Assembly: GCA_024689165.1 (NCBI GenBank)
Contig: JAILDS010000299.1
Coordinates: forward strand, 1 to 8,560
Direction: 5' to 3'
Origin: Clostridia bacterium
GTDB taxonomy: Bacteria > Bacillota > Clostridia > Oscillospirales > Acutalibacteraceae
DNA: 8,560 nucleotides
Every line of letters begins with the position of its first letter. The first letter of the stretch is position 1. This document shows positions 1 to 7,190 of the stretch, piece after piece. The notes beneath the pieces were generated by a model, which saw only the letters and a list, made by a program, of their open reading frames with translations, ran no database searches and was not told where the DNA came from. Both the position numbers and the translations under genes were made by a program.

Positions 1-21
1 ATCATCTTAAGTCACGGACTC

Positions 22-999
22 TCAGCCCAGCAGGAACTCGCCTATTTCGTTGAGATACATAAGGACCGTGCCGTCGACGGAAGCGTATATCTCATGCCGG
101 CAGTTCGGAAGCTGGACAAGCCTGCCGTCGGGAACGAGCGCGATAAACTCGTTCTCTTTTTCGCTGATGACTGAGGTATCCTCCTCGGGCTGGAACAGCA
201 GCACGGGGCAGTCTATCTTTTTGCAGCGTTCGGGCACGAGGTTGAGCTCGCTGACCTTTACAGCCTGACGGACCCAGCGGTATGAAGCGGAAGAGGTCTG
301 AAGATACGGGTCGGCTATGCGCTTTTTATGGTAATAGTCGAACCTCGCCTTGGACGTATCGTGGCTCGTCTCATACGTACTGTCAGGGTTGAAGCCCTTG
401 AACAGGAACACCATCTTGTCGCCCTGGCCGAGAGCTATGAACATGTTCGTTATCGCCTTGGCCGCCGCTGCGGGCATCGGCATCTGCGGGACTATCATCG
501 GCGACGAGAGGACAGCCTTGTCGAATATCCCGGGATGGGTCTGGAGGTACTGGACGGCTATAGCGCCGCCCATCGAGTGAGCGTAAAGGAATATCGGTTT
601 GTCCGGCGCGGAGGGCCTGGCGACGCGGGTTACAAGACAATGGAGATCCTCGACGTAATCCTCGAACTGACCGACGGTGACGGTCTGCAGGTCGTTGGGG
701 TTCCTCCGGTATGACCTGCCGTGCCCGCGGTTGTCGATCGCGAAGACGTTGAGCCCCATCTTCAGGAAGTTATAGCTCATCTCGTGAAATTTTTCGGCGC
801 TCTCGGTAAAACCGTGAACGATGACGACCGTTCCCTGAGCGTCGGGCTGAAGATACTGCTCATAGTGGATCTTGTTGCCGTCGAAGCTTACGAAATAACC
901 GTCCTCGCGAAGCCCGGCAAGAAACGGCTCGACGACCGAAGTCATGGTATTTTCGTAATCGTCCTCTTTGACGTAGAGTTCGGTGAGCTTGGTAAACAT
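22..999 (-). CDS. pldB: Alpha/beta hydrolase, lysophospholipase L2 (PldB) type
   Basis: This is probably a cytoplasmic serine hydrolase that releases fatty acids from lysophospholipids or monoacylglycerols. The 325 residues have no signal peptide or membrane helix. The fold's landmarks occur in order: the oxyanion region IVHGFTESAEKF (H62, G63), the strand-turn IDNRGHGRS (residues 89-96), the nucleophile elbow AHSMGG with S142, the acid in LLFQPEEDTSV (D274 likely) and the histidine in NCRHEIY (H302). From memory, E. coli PldB shares several of these: AHSMGGAI, a DYVxDL stretch before it, a YxWVR motif, LLxQxEE and the HEI ending. The elbow thus has Ala instead of the first Gly of GxSxG, as in PldB, so this is not damage. 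The start is supported by AAGGAG nine bases upstream. It follows ntpD in the same direction after 56 bases. The family call is firm; the exact substrate is not known, and monoacylglycerol lipase or another esterase remains possible. Confidence 0.85.
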   Translation of the reverse strand: MFTKLTELYVKEDDYENTMTSVVEPFLAGLREDGYFVSFDGNKIHYEQYLQPDAQGTVVIVHGFTESAEKFHEMSYNFLKMGLNVFAIDNRGHGRSYRRNPNDLQTVTVGQFEDYVEDLHCLVTRVARPSAPDKPIFLYAHSMGGAIAVQYLQTHPGIFDKAVLSSPMIVPQMPMPAAAAKAITNMFIALGQGDKMVFLFKGFNPDSTYETSHDTSKARFDYYHKKRIADPYLQTSSASYRWVRQAVKVSELNLVPERCKKIDCPVLLFQPEEDTSVISEKENEFIALVPDGRLVQLPNCRHEIYASVDGTVLMYLNEIGEFLLG

Positions 1000-1055
1000 A
1001 TCGCGTCTCTCCTTTTCTGCGGATGCCGGAACAGGCAGAGCCGCCGTTGTTCAGG
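1000..1055 (-). other. Spacer between ntpD and the hydrolase, no clear terminator
   Basis: This is the longest gap between genes in the window. Near the hydrolase start it holds a strong ribosome binding site. The best inverted repeat is only 5 bp (GAACA/TGTTC at 1048-1052 and 1029-1033 with a 14-base loop) and has no T-run after it on the minus strand, so it does not look like an intrinsic terminator. I see no convincing -35/-10 promoter. Read-through from the ATPase operon into the hydrolase is therefore plausible but not shown. Confidence 0.5.
1009..1014 (-). promoter_or_regulatory. Ribosome binding site for the PldB-like hydrolase
   Basis: The minus strand reads AAGGAG, nine bases before the ATG at 997-999. 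It is a strong site that fixes the start and lets the hydrolase be translated without coupling to ntpD. Confidence 0.8.
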
Positions 1056-1706
1056 TTATTGCTGAGGGTTCAAAGCCGCGGCGATCATCATGTCCTTGAC
1101 CTTCATGAGCCTTGTTGTTGTTGAACGGTCGTTTTCGTCCAGCTTCATCTGGATATATTTTATCGTCTCTTCGTACTGGGGTATCATGACGTGCTCAAGC
1201 GCGTTGACGCGGCGGCGGGTCTTTTCGATCTCTCCGGCAAGAAGGTGGCAGGATTTTTCGAGCTGAGCGAGCTCAAGCATTTTCGGCAGCAGCGAACTCA
1301 TCTCATGCACGGCGGAATCGAGCTCCGCCGAAGTGAAGGCGAACCCGTATGGCAGGTCGGCCTCAGGCGCTCCGGAGAACTCTCCCTTGAAAACGGGCAT
1401 CTCAACGCTCATTATGTTCTGCGTCTCAAGCTCGATCGTCATTTTCTGAGAAGGAAGGAGCAGCGCAGCCTCGAGAGCGTCGTCGCTCATGACGGACCTT
1501 GCCACCGCCATATGAGCGTTGGCGTTTTTGATCGCTTCTTCCACTTCTTCGCGAAGGACCCTGCTGCGGCGGACAAGGTCAAGAAAGCGTCGCATCAGTT
1601 CGTCGCGCTTGTCCTTGAGAAGCTTGTGCCCTCTTCGCGCCGTAGTGAGCTTCCTTTTAAGGTTAGTCAGCTCCATGCGGGTCGGGTTGACCGATAAAAC
1701 TGCCAT
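1056..1706 (-). CDS. ntpD: V/A-type ATPase central-shaft subunit D
   Basis: Subunit D is the long antiparallel coiled coil that turns inside the A3B3 head, the equivalent of gamma in F-type enzymes. The 216 residues match the usual 200-220. The N-terminal helix starts with NPTRMELTNLKRKL, followed by the conserved RRGHKLLKDKRDEL (residues 24-37). A short middle domain (about residues 80-125) is followed by the C-terminal helix with the strongest family signature, EIEKTRRRVNALE at residues 159-171, then a stretch containing MIPQYEETIKYI. The gene starts three bases after ntpB stops and has a GAGG site eight bases upstream. It is the last ATPase gene; 56 bases separate it from the hydrolase. 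Confidence 0.96.
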   Translation of the reverse strand: MAVLSVNPTRMELTNLKRKLTTARRGHKLLKDKRDELMRRFLDLVRRSRVLREEVEEAIKNANAHMAVARSVMSDDALEAALLLPSQKMTIELETQNIMSVEMPVFKGEFSGAPEADLPYGFAFTSAELDSAVHEMSSLLPKMLELAQLEKSCHLLAGEIEKTRRRVNALEHVMIPQYEETIKYIQMKLDENDRSTTTRLMKVKDMMIAAALNPQQ

Positions 1707-1709
1707 CGG

Positions 1710-3080
1710 TCAGACCTCGTAGTATTTGTCGAGGAATTCGTTCGAGATCCTCTTCAGCTCGCTTCTGGGAAGGATCCTAAGGAGCTGCCAGCCGATATCG
1801 AGCGTTTCTTCGATCGACCTGTCCGTCTCGAAGCCCTGTGAAACGTAGACCTTTTCGAACTCGTCGGCGAATTTCGCGTATAGCTTGTCGATGTCTGTCA
1901 AAGCGGCTTCGCCGAGTATGACCATGAGCTCTTTTGCGTCCTTGCCTCTCGCGTAGGCGGAGAAAAGCTGGTTCATGGTGTTTGAATGGTCGGCTCTCGT
2001 CCTTCCCTCGCCGATTCCCTTGTCCTTAAGACGCGACAGCGAAGGCAGAACGTCGATAGGCGGCGTGATCGAGCGGCGGTCAAGCTCGCGCGAAAGGATG
2101 ACCTGACCCTCCGTGATATATCCGGTAAGGTCCGGGATCGGGTGCGTCTTGTCGTCCTCGGGCATCGTCAGGATCGGTATAAGCGTGATGCTGCCCTTCT
2201 TGCCTGTTTTTCTTCCGGCGCGTTCATAGATCGTAGCAAGGTCGGTGTACATATATCCCGGATATCCCCTTCTTCCGGGGACCTCCTTACGGGCCGCAGA
2301 CACCTCGCGCAGGGCGTCGGCGTAGTTGGTTATGTCGGTCATTATGACCAGAACGTGCATGTCGAGATCGAACGCGAGGTACTCCGCGGCGGTCATAGCC
2401 ATCTTGGGCGTCGCGATACGTTCGATAGCGGGGTCGTTGGCAAGGTTGGTAAACATGACCGTGCGCTCGATAGCGCCGGTCTTTCTGAAGGATTCGACAA
2501 AATAGTTCGCTTCCTCGAAGGTGATGCCCATCGCAGCGAAAACGACGGCGAAAGGCTCGGACGTACCGCGGACCTTCGCCTGCCTTGCGATCTGAGCGGC
2601 GAGCTGAGCGTGAGGAAGACCGGAGCCTGAGAATATGGGCAGCTTCTGCCCGCGGACAAGCGTGTTGAGCCCGTCAATGGCTGAAACGCCCGTCTGTATG
2701 AATTCCTGCGGGTAGGCTCTTGCGGCGGGGTTCATGGGCGTGCCGTTGACGTCGAGCCGTTTCGTCGCAACGAGCTCGGGGCCGCCGTCGTTGGGTCTGC
2801 CGAGTCCGTCAAAGACCCGGCCCAGCATATCCGGGCTGACGGCCAGTTCAAGCTGCCTGCCGAGGAATCGGACCTTGGAATGCTCAAGGTTAATGCCCGC
2901 GCTCGACTCGAAAAGCTGAACGAGAACGTTCGTTCCATCCACTTCGAGCACGCGGCAGCGGCGCGTCTCGCCGGAAACGAGCTCTATCTCTCCGAGCTCC
3001 TGATAAGTCACCCCTTCAACGCCCTTGACGAGCATAAGAGGACCGGATATTTCCTGAACTGTTCTGTATTCCTTTGGCAT
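1710..3080 (-). CDS. ntpB: V/A-type ATPase non-catalytic subunit B
   Basis: Subunit B alternates with A in the head and completes the catalytic pocket at the A-B interface. The 456 residues are the normal length. The N-terminal barrel opens with EYRTVQEISGPLMLVKGVEG. The position of the P-loop holds the degenerate stretch SGSGLPHAQLAAQIA (from residue 151), which lacks the lysine of a real Walker A; this is normal for B and not a defect. Other family landmarks are GITFEEANYF, PGRRGYPGYMYTDLATIYERAGR and the signature PSLSRL near residue 346. That signature contains R350, which equals the E. hirae arginine finger that reaches into the A subunit's nucleotide site. The C-terminus ends in EFLDKYYEV. 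The gene overlaps ntpA by one base and is separated from ntpD by three bases. Confidence 0.98.
   Translation of the reverse strand: MPKEYRTVQEISGPLMLVKGVEGVTYQELGEIELVSGETRRCRVLEVDGTNVLVQLFESSAGINLEHSKVRFLGRQLELAVSPDMLGRVFDGLGRPNDGGPELVATKRLDVNGTPMNPAARAYPQEFIQTGVSAIDGLNTLVRGQKLPIFSGSGLPHAQLAAQIARQAKVRGTSEPFAVVFAAMGITFEEANYFVESFRKTGAIERTVMFTNLANDPAIERIATPKMAMTAAEYLAFDLDMHVLVIMTDITNYADALREVSAARKEVPGRRGYPGYMYTDLATIYERAGRKTGKKGSITLIPILTMPEDDKTHPIPDLTGYITEGQVILSRELDRRSITPPIDVLPSLSRLKDKGIGEGRTRADHSNTMNQLFSAYARGKDAKELMVILGEAALTDIDKLYAKFADEFEKVYVSQGFETDRSIEETLDIGWQLLRILPRSELKRISNEFLDKYYEV
1715..1718 (-). promoter_or_regulatory. Likely ribosome binding site for ntpD
   Basis: The minus strand reads GAGG, eight bases before the ntpD ATG at 1704-1706, within the last codons of ntpB. 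It is short but well placed and supports the chosen start. Confidence 0.5.
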
Positions 3081-4852
3081 CAGAAGCTCTCCTTCCCCTT
3101 GCCGACGGATATGATCTGTGAATCGAGCCTGATCATCGTTTCGGTATAAACGTCGTCGGCGTCATCCTCTTTGACGTACTTGAAGCGGCCGATATCCTCA
3201 CGAACGGGCAGCGAAGCAAGCTCGTTTATATCTGCGCCTATGGAGATGGCGTCCGAGCATTTGTCATAGTACGCGAGGACGAGCGACATCATAAGGTACT
3301 GTTTTTTAGGCGAAGTATATGTGTCGACCTCATGGAATGCGAGCTGGTGCAGGAAGTCCTCCCTGATCGACCTCGCTGTCTCCATTTTCAGCCTGTCGCC
3401 GGGGGACAAGGCGTCCATACCGACAAGCTTGACGATCTCGTCAAGGGAAGCTTCGTCCGACAGCAGCTGCATTATGCGGCTTCGTTTCACCGTCCAGTCT
3501 TTCCTGACGTTGGCATTGAACCACGCGCCGAGAGAATCGGCGTAAAGCGAGTACGAGGTCAGCCAGTTTATAGCCGGGAAGTGGCGCTTGTAAGCAAGAG
3601 CCGCGTCAAGGCCCCAGAAGACCTTGACTATACGCAGGGTCGCCTGAGAGACCGGCTCCGAAATATCGCCGCCGGGAGGCGAAACCGCGCCGATAGCGGT
3701 AAGCGAGGCTTCCCTGTCGTCAGAGCCGAGGCATTTGACCCGGCCGGCGCGCTCGTAGAACTGCGCGAGCCTTGAACCGAGGTATGCGGGGTAGCCTTCC
3801 TCGCCGGGCATCTCCTCAAGCCTGCCCGACATCTCCCTCAGGGCCTCCGCCCAGCGTGAGGTGGAATCGGCCATCAGGGCGACGCTGTAGCCCATGTCGC
3901 GGAAGTATTCCGCCATGGTTATGCCGGTATATATAGAAGCTTCGCGGGCGGCGACGGGCATGTCCGAGGTGTTGGCGATAAGCACCGTCCTCTGCATGAG
4001 CGATTTGCCGGTCCTCGGGTCGATCAGCTCGGGGAATTCGTTGAGAACGTCGGTCATCTCGTTGCCGCGTTCGCCGCAGCCGATATAAACGACTATATCG
4101 GCCTCCGCCCATTTTGCGAGCTGGTGCTGGGTAACCGTCTTGCCGCTGCCGAAGGGGCCGGGTATAGCCGCTACGCCGCCCTTGGCGATCGGGAAAAGAG
4201 AGTCGACGACTCTCTGCCCCGTGATGAGCGGCACGTCCGGCGAGAGCTTGTTTTTATACGGTCTCCCGACGCGCACGGGCCACTTCTGCATAAGGGTGAG
4301 CTCCCTGTCGCCCGCGCCGGTGTCAAGGACGCATACCGTCTCCTCAACGGTAAAGTCGCCGGATCTTATCTCTTTGACCGTGCCCGAAGCGTCGACGGGC
4401 ACGAGAATCTTATGGGTAACGACCTCCGTTTCCCGAACGGTACCGATGACGTCGCCGCCGGTCACCTTGTCGCCGGGGGCGACGGTCGGAACAAAAGTCC
4501 ATTTCACGGTCCTGTCGAGGGCCGGCAGCACGGCGCCCCTGTGCAGGTTCGTGCCGTATTCGGCAACGAGCTTTTCAAGCGGGCGCTGAATGCCGTCGAA
4601 TATCCCTCCGAGCAGACCGGGGCCGAGTTCGACCGACAGCGGCATGCCCGTGGAGACCACGGGTTCATCCTTCCCGAGCCCCGCAGTTTCCTCGTAAACC
4701 TGAATGGAGGCTCTGTCGCCATGCATCTCGATGATCTCTCCTATAAGGTTGAGCTCGCTGACCCGCACGACGTCGAACATATTGGCGTCGCGCATGCCGG
4801 AAGCGATAACAAGAGGTCCGGCGACCTTAACGATTTTTCCTTCTGCGCTCAT
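3080..4852 (-). CDS. ntpA: V/A-type ATPase catalytic subunit A
   Basis: Subunit A hydrolyses or synthesises ATP and alternates with B in the A3B3 head on the cytoplasmic side. The 590 residues are the usual length, which includes the roughly 80-residue insertion (about residues 110-190) that separates V/A-type A subunits from F-type beta. The N-terminal beta-barrel starts at GKIVKVAGPLV. The P-loop is GPFGSGKT at residues 232-239, with K238 and T239 as phosphate and Mg2+ ligands. GCGERGNEM carries the catalytic glutamate E261 with R262. The Walker B strand SVALMADS ends at D329, followed by SRWAEALRE. The signature PAINWLTSYSLY lies near residues 426-437. All catalytic residues expected for an active subunit are present. 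The start is supported by AGGGG six bases upstream; the gene begins nine bases after ntpF, and its stop shares one base with the ntpB start. Confidence 0.98.
   Translation of the reverse strand: MSAEGKIVKVAGPLVIASGMRDANMFDVVRVSELNLIGEIIEMHGDRASIQVYEETAGLGKDEPVVSTGMPLSVELGPGLLGGIFDGIQRPLEKLVAEYGTNLHRGAVLPALDRTVKWTFVPTVAPGDKVTGGDVIGTVRETEVVTHKILVPVDASGTVKEIRSGDFTVEETVCVLDTGAGDRELTLMQKWPVRVGRPYKNKLSPDVPLITGQRVVDSLFPIAKGGVAAIPGPFGSGKTVTQHQLAKWAEADIVVYIGCGERGNEMTDVLNEFPELIDPRTGKSLMQRTVLIANTSDMPVAAREASIYTGITMAEYFRDMGYSVALMADSTSRWAEALREMSGRLEEMPGEEGYPAYLGSRLAQFYERAGRVKCLGSDDREASLTAIGAVSPPGGDISEPVSQATLRIVKVFWGLDAALAYKRHFPAINWLTSYSLYADSLGAWFNANVRKDWTVKRSRIMQLLSDEASLDEIVKLVGMDALSPGDRLKMETARSIREDFLHQLAFHEVDTYTSPKKQYLMMSLVLAYYDKCSDAISIGADINELASLPVREDIGRFKYVKEDDADDVYTETMIRLDSQIISVGKGKESF
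3089..3094 (-). promoter_or_regulatory. Ribosome binding site for ntpB
   Basis: The minus strand reads AAGGAG, eight bases before the ntpB ATG at 3078-3080, inside the last codons of ntpA. With the one-base stop/start overlap (TGATG) it fixes the ntpB start and allows both fresh initiation and coupling to ntpA. Confidence 0.8.
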
Positions 4853-4858
4853 GCTTTT

Positions 4859-4863
4859 CCCCT
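4859..4863 (-). promoter_or_regulatory. Likely ribosome binding site for ntpA
   Basis: The minus strand reads AGGGG, six bases before the ntpA ATG at 4850-4852, and overlaps the TAG stop of ntpF. Its strength is moderate. It supports the chosen start, which also matches the conserved N-terminus of subunit A. Confidence 0.6.
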
Positions 4864-5173
4864 ATCCTATATCCGAGCCTACCGCGCGGATCACCGCGTC
4901 GGTGATGTTGTCCTTCCCCGCTCCCGTATTTCCGGAAAAGCCCGGAACCGGTATCAGCGCAGGGTACGGCCTGACGGAAAGCGCGGCGACGTCGTCGTTC
5001 ACCAGCGCGTACAATGCTTCGGTAATGAATATCACGGCTGTATCGCCGCGGTCGACAAGCTCTTTTATCGCGGAAAGAGCTTCCTCTCTCGTATACGCGG
5101 CGCGGATCTCAACGCCTGCGGCGGCAAAGCCGTATATGCTGTTGCCGTCTCCGATCATAGAGCATTTATACAT
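4862..5173 (-). CDS. ntpF: V/A-type ATPase central-shaft subunit F
   Basis: Subunit F binds subunit D in the rotating central shaft and can tune ATP hydrolysis. The 103 residues are the normal length. The N-terminal pattern MIGDGNSIYGFAAAGVE is the family's opening beta-strand and turn. A Rossmann-like alternation of strands and helices follows (AVIFITEALY near residues 46-55), then PYPALIPVPGFSGNTG, the usual strand and glycine-rich turn before the mobile C-terminal helix. The start lies within the last codons of ntpC (eight-base overlap), with a modest GAGG site seven bases upstream at 5181-5184. The stop codon TAG overlaps the likely ribosome binding site of ntpA. Naming varies: the symbol here follows the subunit letter, whereas the E. 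hirae equivalent is called ntpG. Confidence 0.95.
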   Translation of the reverse strand: MYKCSMIGDGNSIYGFAAAGVEIRAAYTREEALSAIKELVDRGDTAVIFITEALYALVNDDVAALSVRPYPALIPVPGFSGNTGAGKDNITDAVIRAVGSDIG

Positions 5174-6140
5174 AAAGCCGCCTCGCTCTTCTTGAGATCA
5201 CTTCGTTCGGCTCGCCGTTGAGCTTGCCGGAGAGTATCACCCTCAGGCACTCCGTCTCGGCGACGACCGCGAGATAATAAGCTGCGACCGGCGCAGGGCC
5301 GAAAGCCCCTTTGCCGCCCTCCCTCGCCGTTTCGGTCAGTCTGTCGGCGCACATGATCTCGAACGCGGCGGAGGAGCTTTTCAGAGCCTCCGACTCGTCG
5401 GCGAAATCCGTGTGTGAAAGCGCCTCCAGCAGCTTCGCAGGACCGTCGCAGGCCGCTTTTATGAGCCCGGCCGTATCCAGACCGCCGCAGACGGGCGTCG
5501 GAACGGCGTGTGTCATAAAGCTCTCGGGCTTTTTGAGCAGAGTGCATCTGTAAAACGTCCTGATGCACGCGAAAGCGCACCTGAGCCGGTTGATCTCCTT
5601 CGCAAAGCCGTCCTTTGCCTTTTCGGCAAGCCCGGCCATCGTCTCGATGCAGCAGCGGTCCAAGACGCTGTCGCTGACCTGCGCGAAATCGGTCTCCCGG
5701 AGGACTTTGAAGCCCAGCTCAGCCGGTTCTTTCAGCAGCTCGGGCAGCTTTTCGAACTCATGCTTGGCGATGGCACGGTCTATTTCCGCCGGGTCGAACG
5801 CGCTCGGGCGGGCGAACAGCCGCTCGTACCCCTTCAGGTCTCCGTATTCCGCTTTCAGGGAGATCTTGAGATTGTAAAAGTCGTTCTCGATTATAAGCCA
5901 GTCGAGAGCGTCTTTTTCGGGCAGTATCTCCTGTATGAGCGCCCATGAAGAACGAAGGCGTTCCTTCAGAGCGCTTTCATAATCCGCACCGACGATATCA
6001 AGCCCGCGGCTGCGGAGCTGCTTTACCGCTTCCTCATAACCCGGGCACGCTATAAGCTGCGCAACGGCAGAATTCGGCAGAAGACCGTTCTCATTCGCTC
6101 TTATCCGCGCAACGGCGTAGGCGTAATCGGTATCTCTCAT
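5166..6140 (-). CDS. ntpC: V/A-type ATPase subunit C (d-like socket between shaft and ring)
   Basis: Subunit C, homologous to eukaryotic subunit d, is a funnel-shaped, mostly helical cytoplasmic protein that sits on the K ring and holds the base of the D-F shaft. The 324 residues fit the family's normal length (about 320-350). The N-terminus shows the family pattern DYAYAVARIRANENGLL followed by a repeated helical layout. The motif WLIIENDFYNLKISLKAEYG (from about residue 84) is a typical conserved family stretch, with the variant W-x-x-x-x-x-D-xx-N-LK. No membrane segments are seen. The ATG lies three bases after the ntpE stop. No clear Shine-Dalgarno sequence precedes it, so it is probably coupled to ntpE translation. 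The end overlaps the start of ntpF by eight bases. Six cysteines or more are scattered along the chain without a metal-binding pattern. Confidence 0.93.
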   Translation of the reverse strand: MRDTDYAYAVARIRANENGLLPNSAVAQLIACPGYEEAVKQLRSRGLDIVGADYESALKERLRSSWALIQEILPEKDALDWLIIENDFYNLKISLKAEYGDLKGYERLFARPSAFDPAEIDRAIAKHEFEKLPELLKEPAELGFKVLRETDFAQVSDSVLDRCCIETMAGLAEKAKDGFAKEINRLRCAFACIRTFYRCTLLKKPESFMTHAVPTPVCGGLDTAGLIKAACDGPAKLLEALSHTDFADESEALKSSSAAFEIMCADRLTETAREGGKGAFGPAPVAAYYLAVVAETECLRVILSGKLNGEPNEVISRRARRLYV

Positions 6141-6143
6141 AAG

Positions 6144-6719
6144 TCAGAACAACAGCCGCGCGGCGGCAAGCCTGAGCTCGTCGGACTTTTCCGACGCCAG
6201 AGCTGCGATCGAGCAATCGTACTCGATATTGCCGTCGACAAGAAGGAAGCCGTCGGCAACGCGTGTAAGGTCGGTATTATCAAGCGTCACGCCGGGGTAT
6301 CGCTCTGCAAGTCTGCTCTCAAACGACGCGGGAAGCCTTTCGGCGTCGGTCTTCGAGAGATACATGATACCCTTCCCGCTCGTTTTTGCGAGAAGAGCGG
6401 TAAGCTCGTCAAAATACTCGGCCGCCGGAAGAGAACGGATCTTATCGCAGGCGGCGTCTATCGCGCGGTCGATAAGCTCTCCCTTGGTCCGGAGCAGACG
6501 TGAAGCGGCAGCCATACGCGCCTCGGAAGCCGCAGACTCGATGACTGCGGCCCGTTCGCTTTCAAGCCTCGCGCGGTGATCGGCTTTCATGCGCGCGGCC
6601 TCCTGATCGAAGCCGACGCTGATCGTCCTGCACTCAGCCTGCGCCTCGGCCATGATCCCGCCGCACTGCTCCGAGCACTCCGCCCGGATAGCCTCGGCAA
6701 TTTTCTCGAGTCCCGTCAT
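6144..6719 (-). CDS. ntpE: V/A-type ATPase peripheral-stalk subunit E
   Basis: Subunit E pairs with a G/H-type coiled-coil subunit to form the peripheral stalk that stops the A3B3 head from turning with the rotor. The 191 residues match the usual length (about 190-210). Residues 1 to about 100 are a charged, alanine- and glutamate-rich helix that should form the coiled coil. The C-terminal globular part ends with the family pattern GFLLVDGNIEYDCSIAAL, followed by a final helix closing in RLLF. The start ATG overlaps the ntpK stop in an ATGA arrangement. I see no Shine-Dalgarno sequence ahead of it, so translation probably depends on ribosomes finishing ntpK. Its G/H partner is not in the window; in related operons it lies upstream of ntpI. 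Confidence 0.93.
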   Translation of the reverse strand: MTGLEKIAEAIRAECSEQCGGIMAEAQAECRTISVGFDQEAARMKADHRARLESERAAVIESAASEARMAAASRLLRTKGELIDRAIDAACDKIRSLPAAEYFDELTALLAKTSGKGIMYLSKTDAERLPASFESRLAERYPGVTLDNTDLTRVADGFLLVDGNIEYDCSIAALASEKSDELRLAAARLLF

Positions 6720-7189
6720 GAGAGGTTGAGGATCGCGAGCAGGCTCATGAGCAGGGCGAGGACCGCGTAGGTCTCGACCATGGCGGAGAAGATGATCGCC
6801 TTGCCGGACTGGTCGGGCTTCTTGGCGACTATCCCGACGCCCGCGGCGGCGGTCTTTGCCTGAGCGATGGCGGAGAAATAGCCGACGATGATCATCGGGA
6901 GCGCGGCGCAGAAATACGCGAGACCCTTGCTTGTGGGCATAGCGGCGAAATCACCGCCCATCACGCCGGTGCTGTTGAGCAGAAGGATGGCGGTCAGGAA
7001 GCCGTAAAGCCCCTGCGTGCCGGGAAGGACCTGAAGGATCAGCACCTTGCCGAACTTCGACGGATCCTCAGACACCACGCCGGCGGCGGCCTGTCCCACA
7101 AGGCTGGTGCCTCTGGCGGAGCCGAGCCCGGGAAGCGTAGCCGCGAGAGCCGCGCTTAGAATAACAAAAACAAGTCCCCAGTCATTCAT
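6716..7189 (-). CDS. ntpK: V/A-type ATPase rotor-ring proteolipid, subunit K
   Basis: K subunits form the rotating membrane ring that carries ions past subunit I. The 157-residue protein is a duplicated hairpin with four membrane helices (roughly residues 5-29, 48-72, 91-116 and 129-155), the usual size for the 16 kDa type. It closely resembles E. hirae NtpK, with the shared stretches LQxLPGTQGLYGF, IAQxKxAAAG and AMVETYA. All Na+ ligands known from the E. hirae ring have counterparts: L55, T58, Q59, Q110 and the essential carboxylate E139 (E. hirae L61, T64, Q65, Q110, E139); Y62 matches Y68. Only the second hairpin has a carboxylate; the first has Q59 in that region, giving one ion site per four-helix protomer. 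The loop between helices 2 and 3 is a few residues longer than in E. hirae. The start is supported by AAGGAGG nine bases upstream. The gene begins 1 bp after ntpI ends and overlaps ntpE by four bases (ATGA). Confidence 0.97.
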   Translation of the reverse strand: MNDWGLVFVILSAALAATLPGLGSARGTSLVGQAAAGVVSEDPSKFGKVLILQVLPGTQGLYGFLTAILLLNSTGVMGGDFAAMPTSKGLAYFCAALPMIIVGYFSAIAQAKTAAAGVGIVAKKPDQSGKAIIFSAMVETYAVLALLMSLLAILNLS

Positions 7190-7190
7190 A

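Noticed and set aside
424..576. Ala in place of the first Gly in the hydrolase nucleophile elbow (AHSMG) as a damaged catalytic site.
   Set aside because: The PldB family uses this same AHSMGG form, and the serine, histidine and acidic residues are all present.
1029..1052. Inverted repeat GAACA/TGTTC between ntpD and the hydrolase as a transcription terminator.
   Set aside because: The stem is only 5 bp, the loop is 14 bases and no T-run follows on the minus strand.
1986..2630. A 214-codon plus-strand open frame opposite ntpB.
   Set aside because: It is a shadow of the conserved subunit B frame with no family resemblance of its own.
2604..2630. Degenerate P-loop in subunit B (no Walker A lysine) as a sign of an inactivated gene.
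   Set aside because: Non-catalytic B subunits of V/A-type ATPases normally lack a working P-loop; the frame is intact and the arginine finger R350 is present.
4124..5221. A 365-codon open frame on the plus strand, antisense to ntpA, ntpF and the end of ntpC.
   Set aside because: It lies opposite three firmly identified genes, its translation resembles no protein family I know, and long antisense frames are expected in GC-rich coding DNA.
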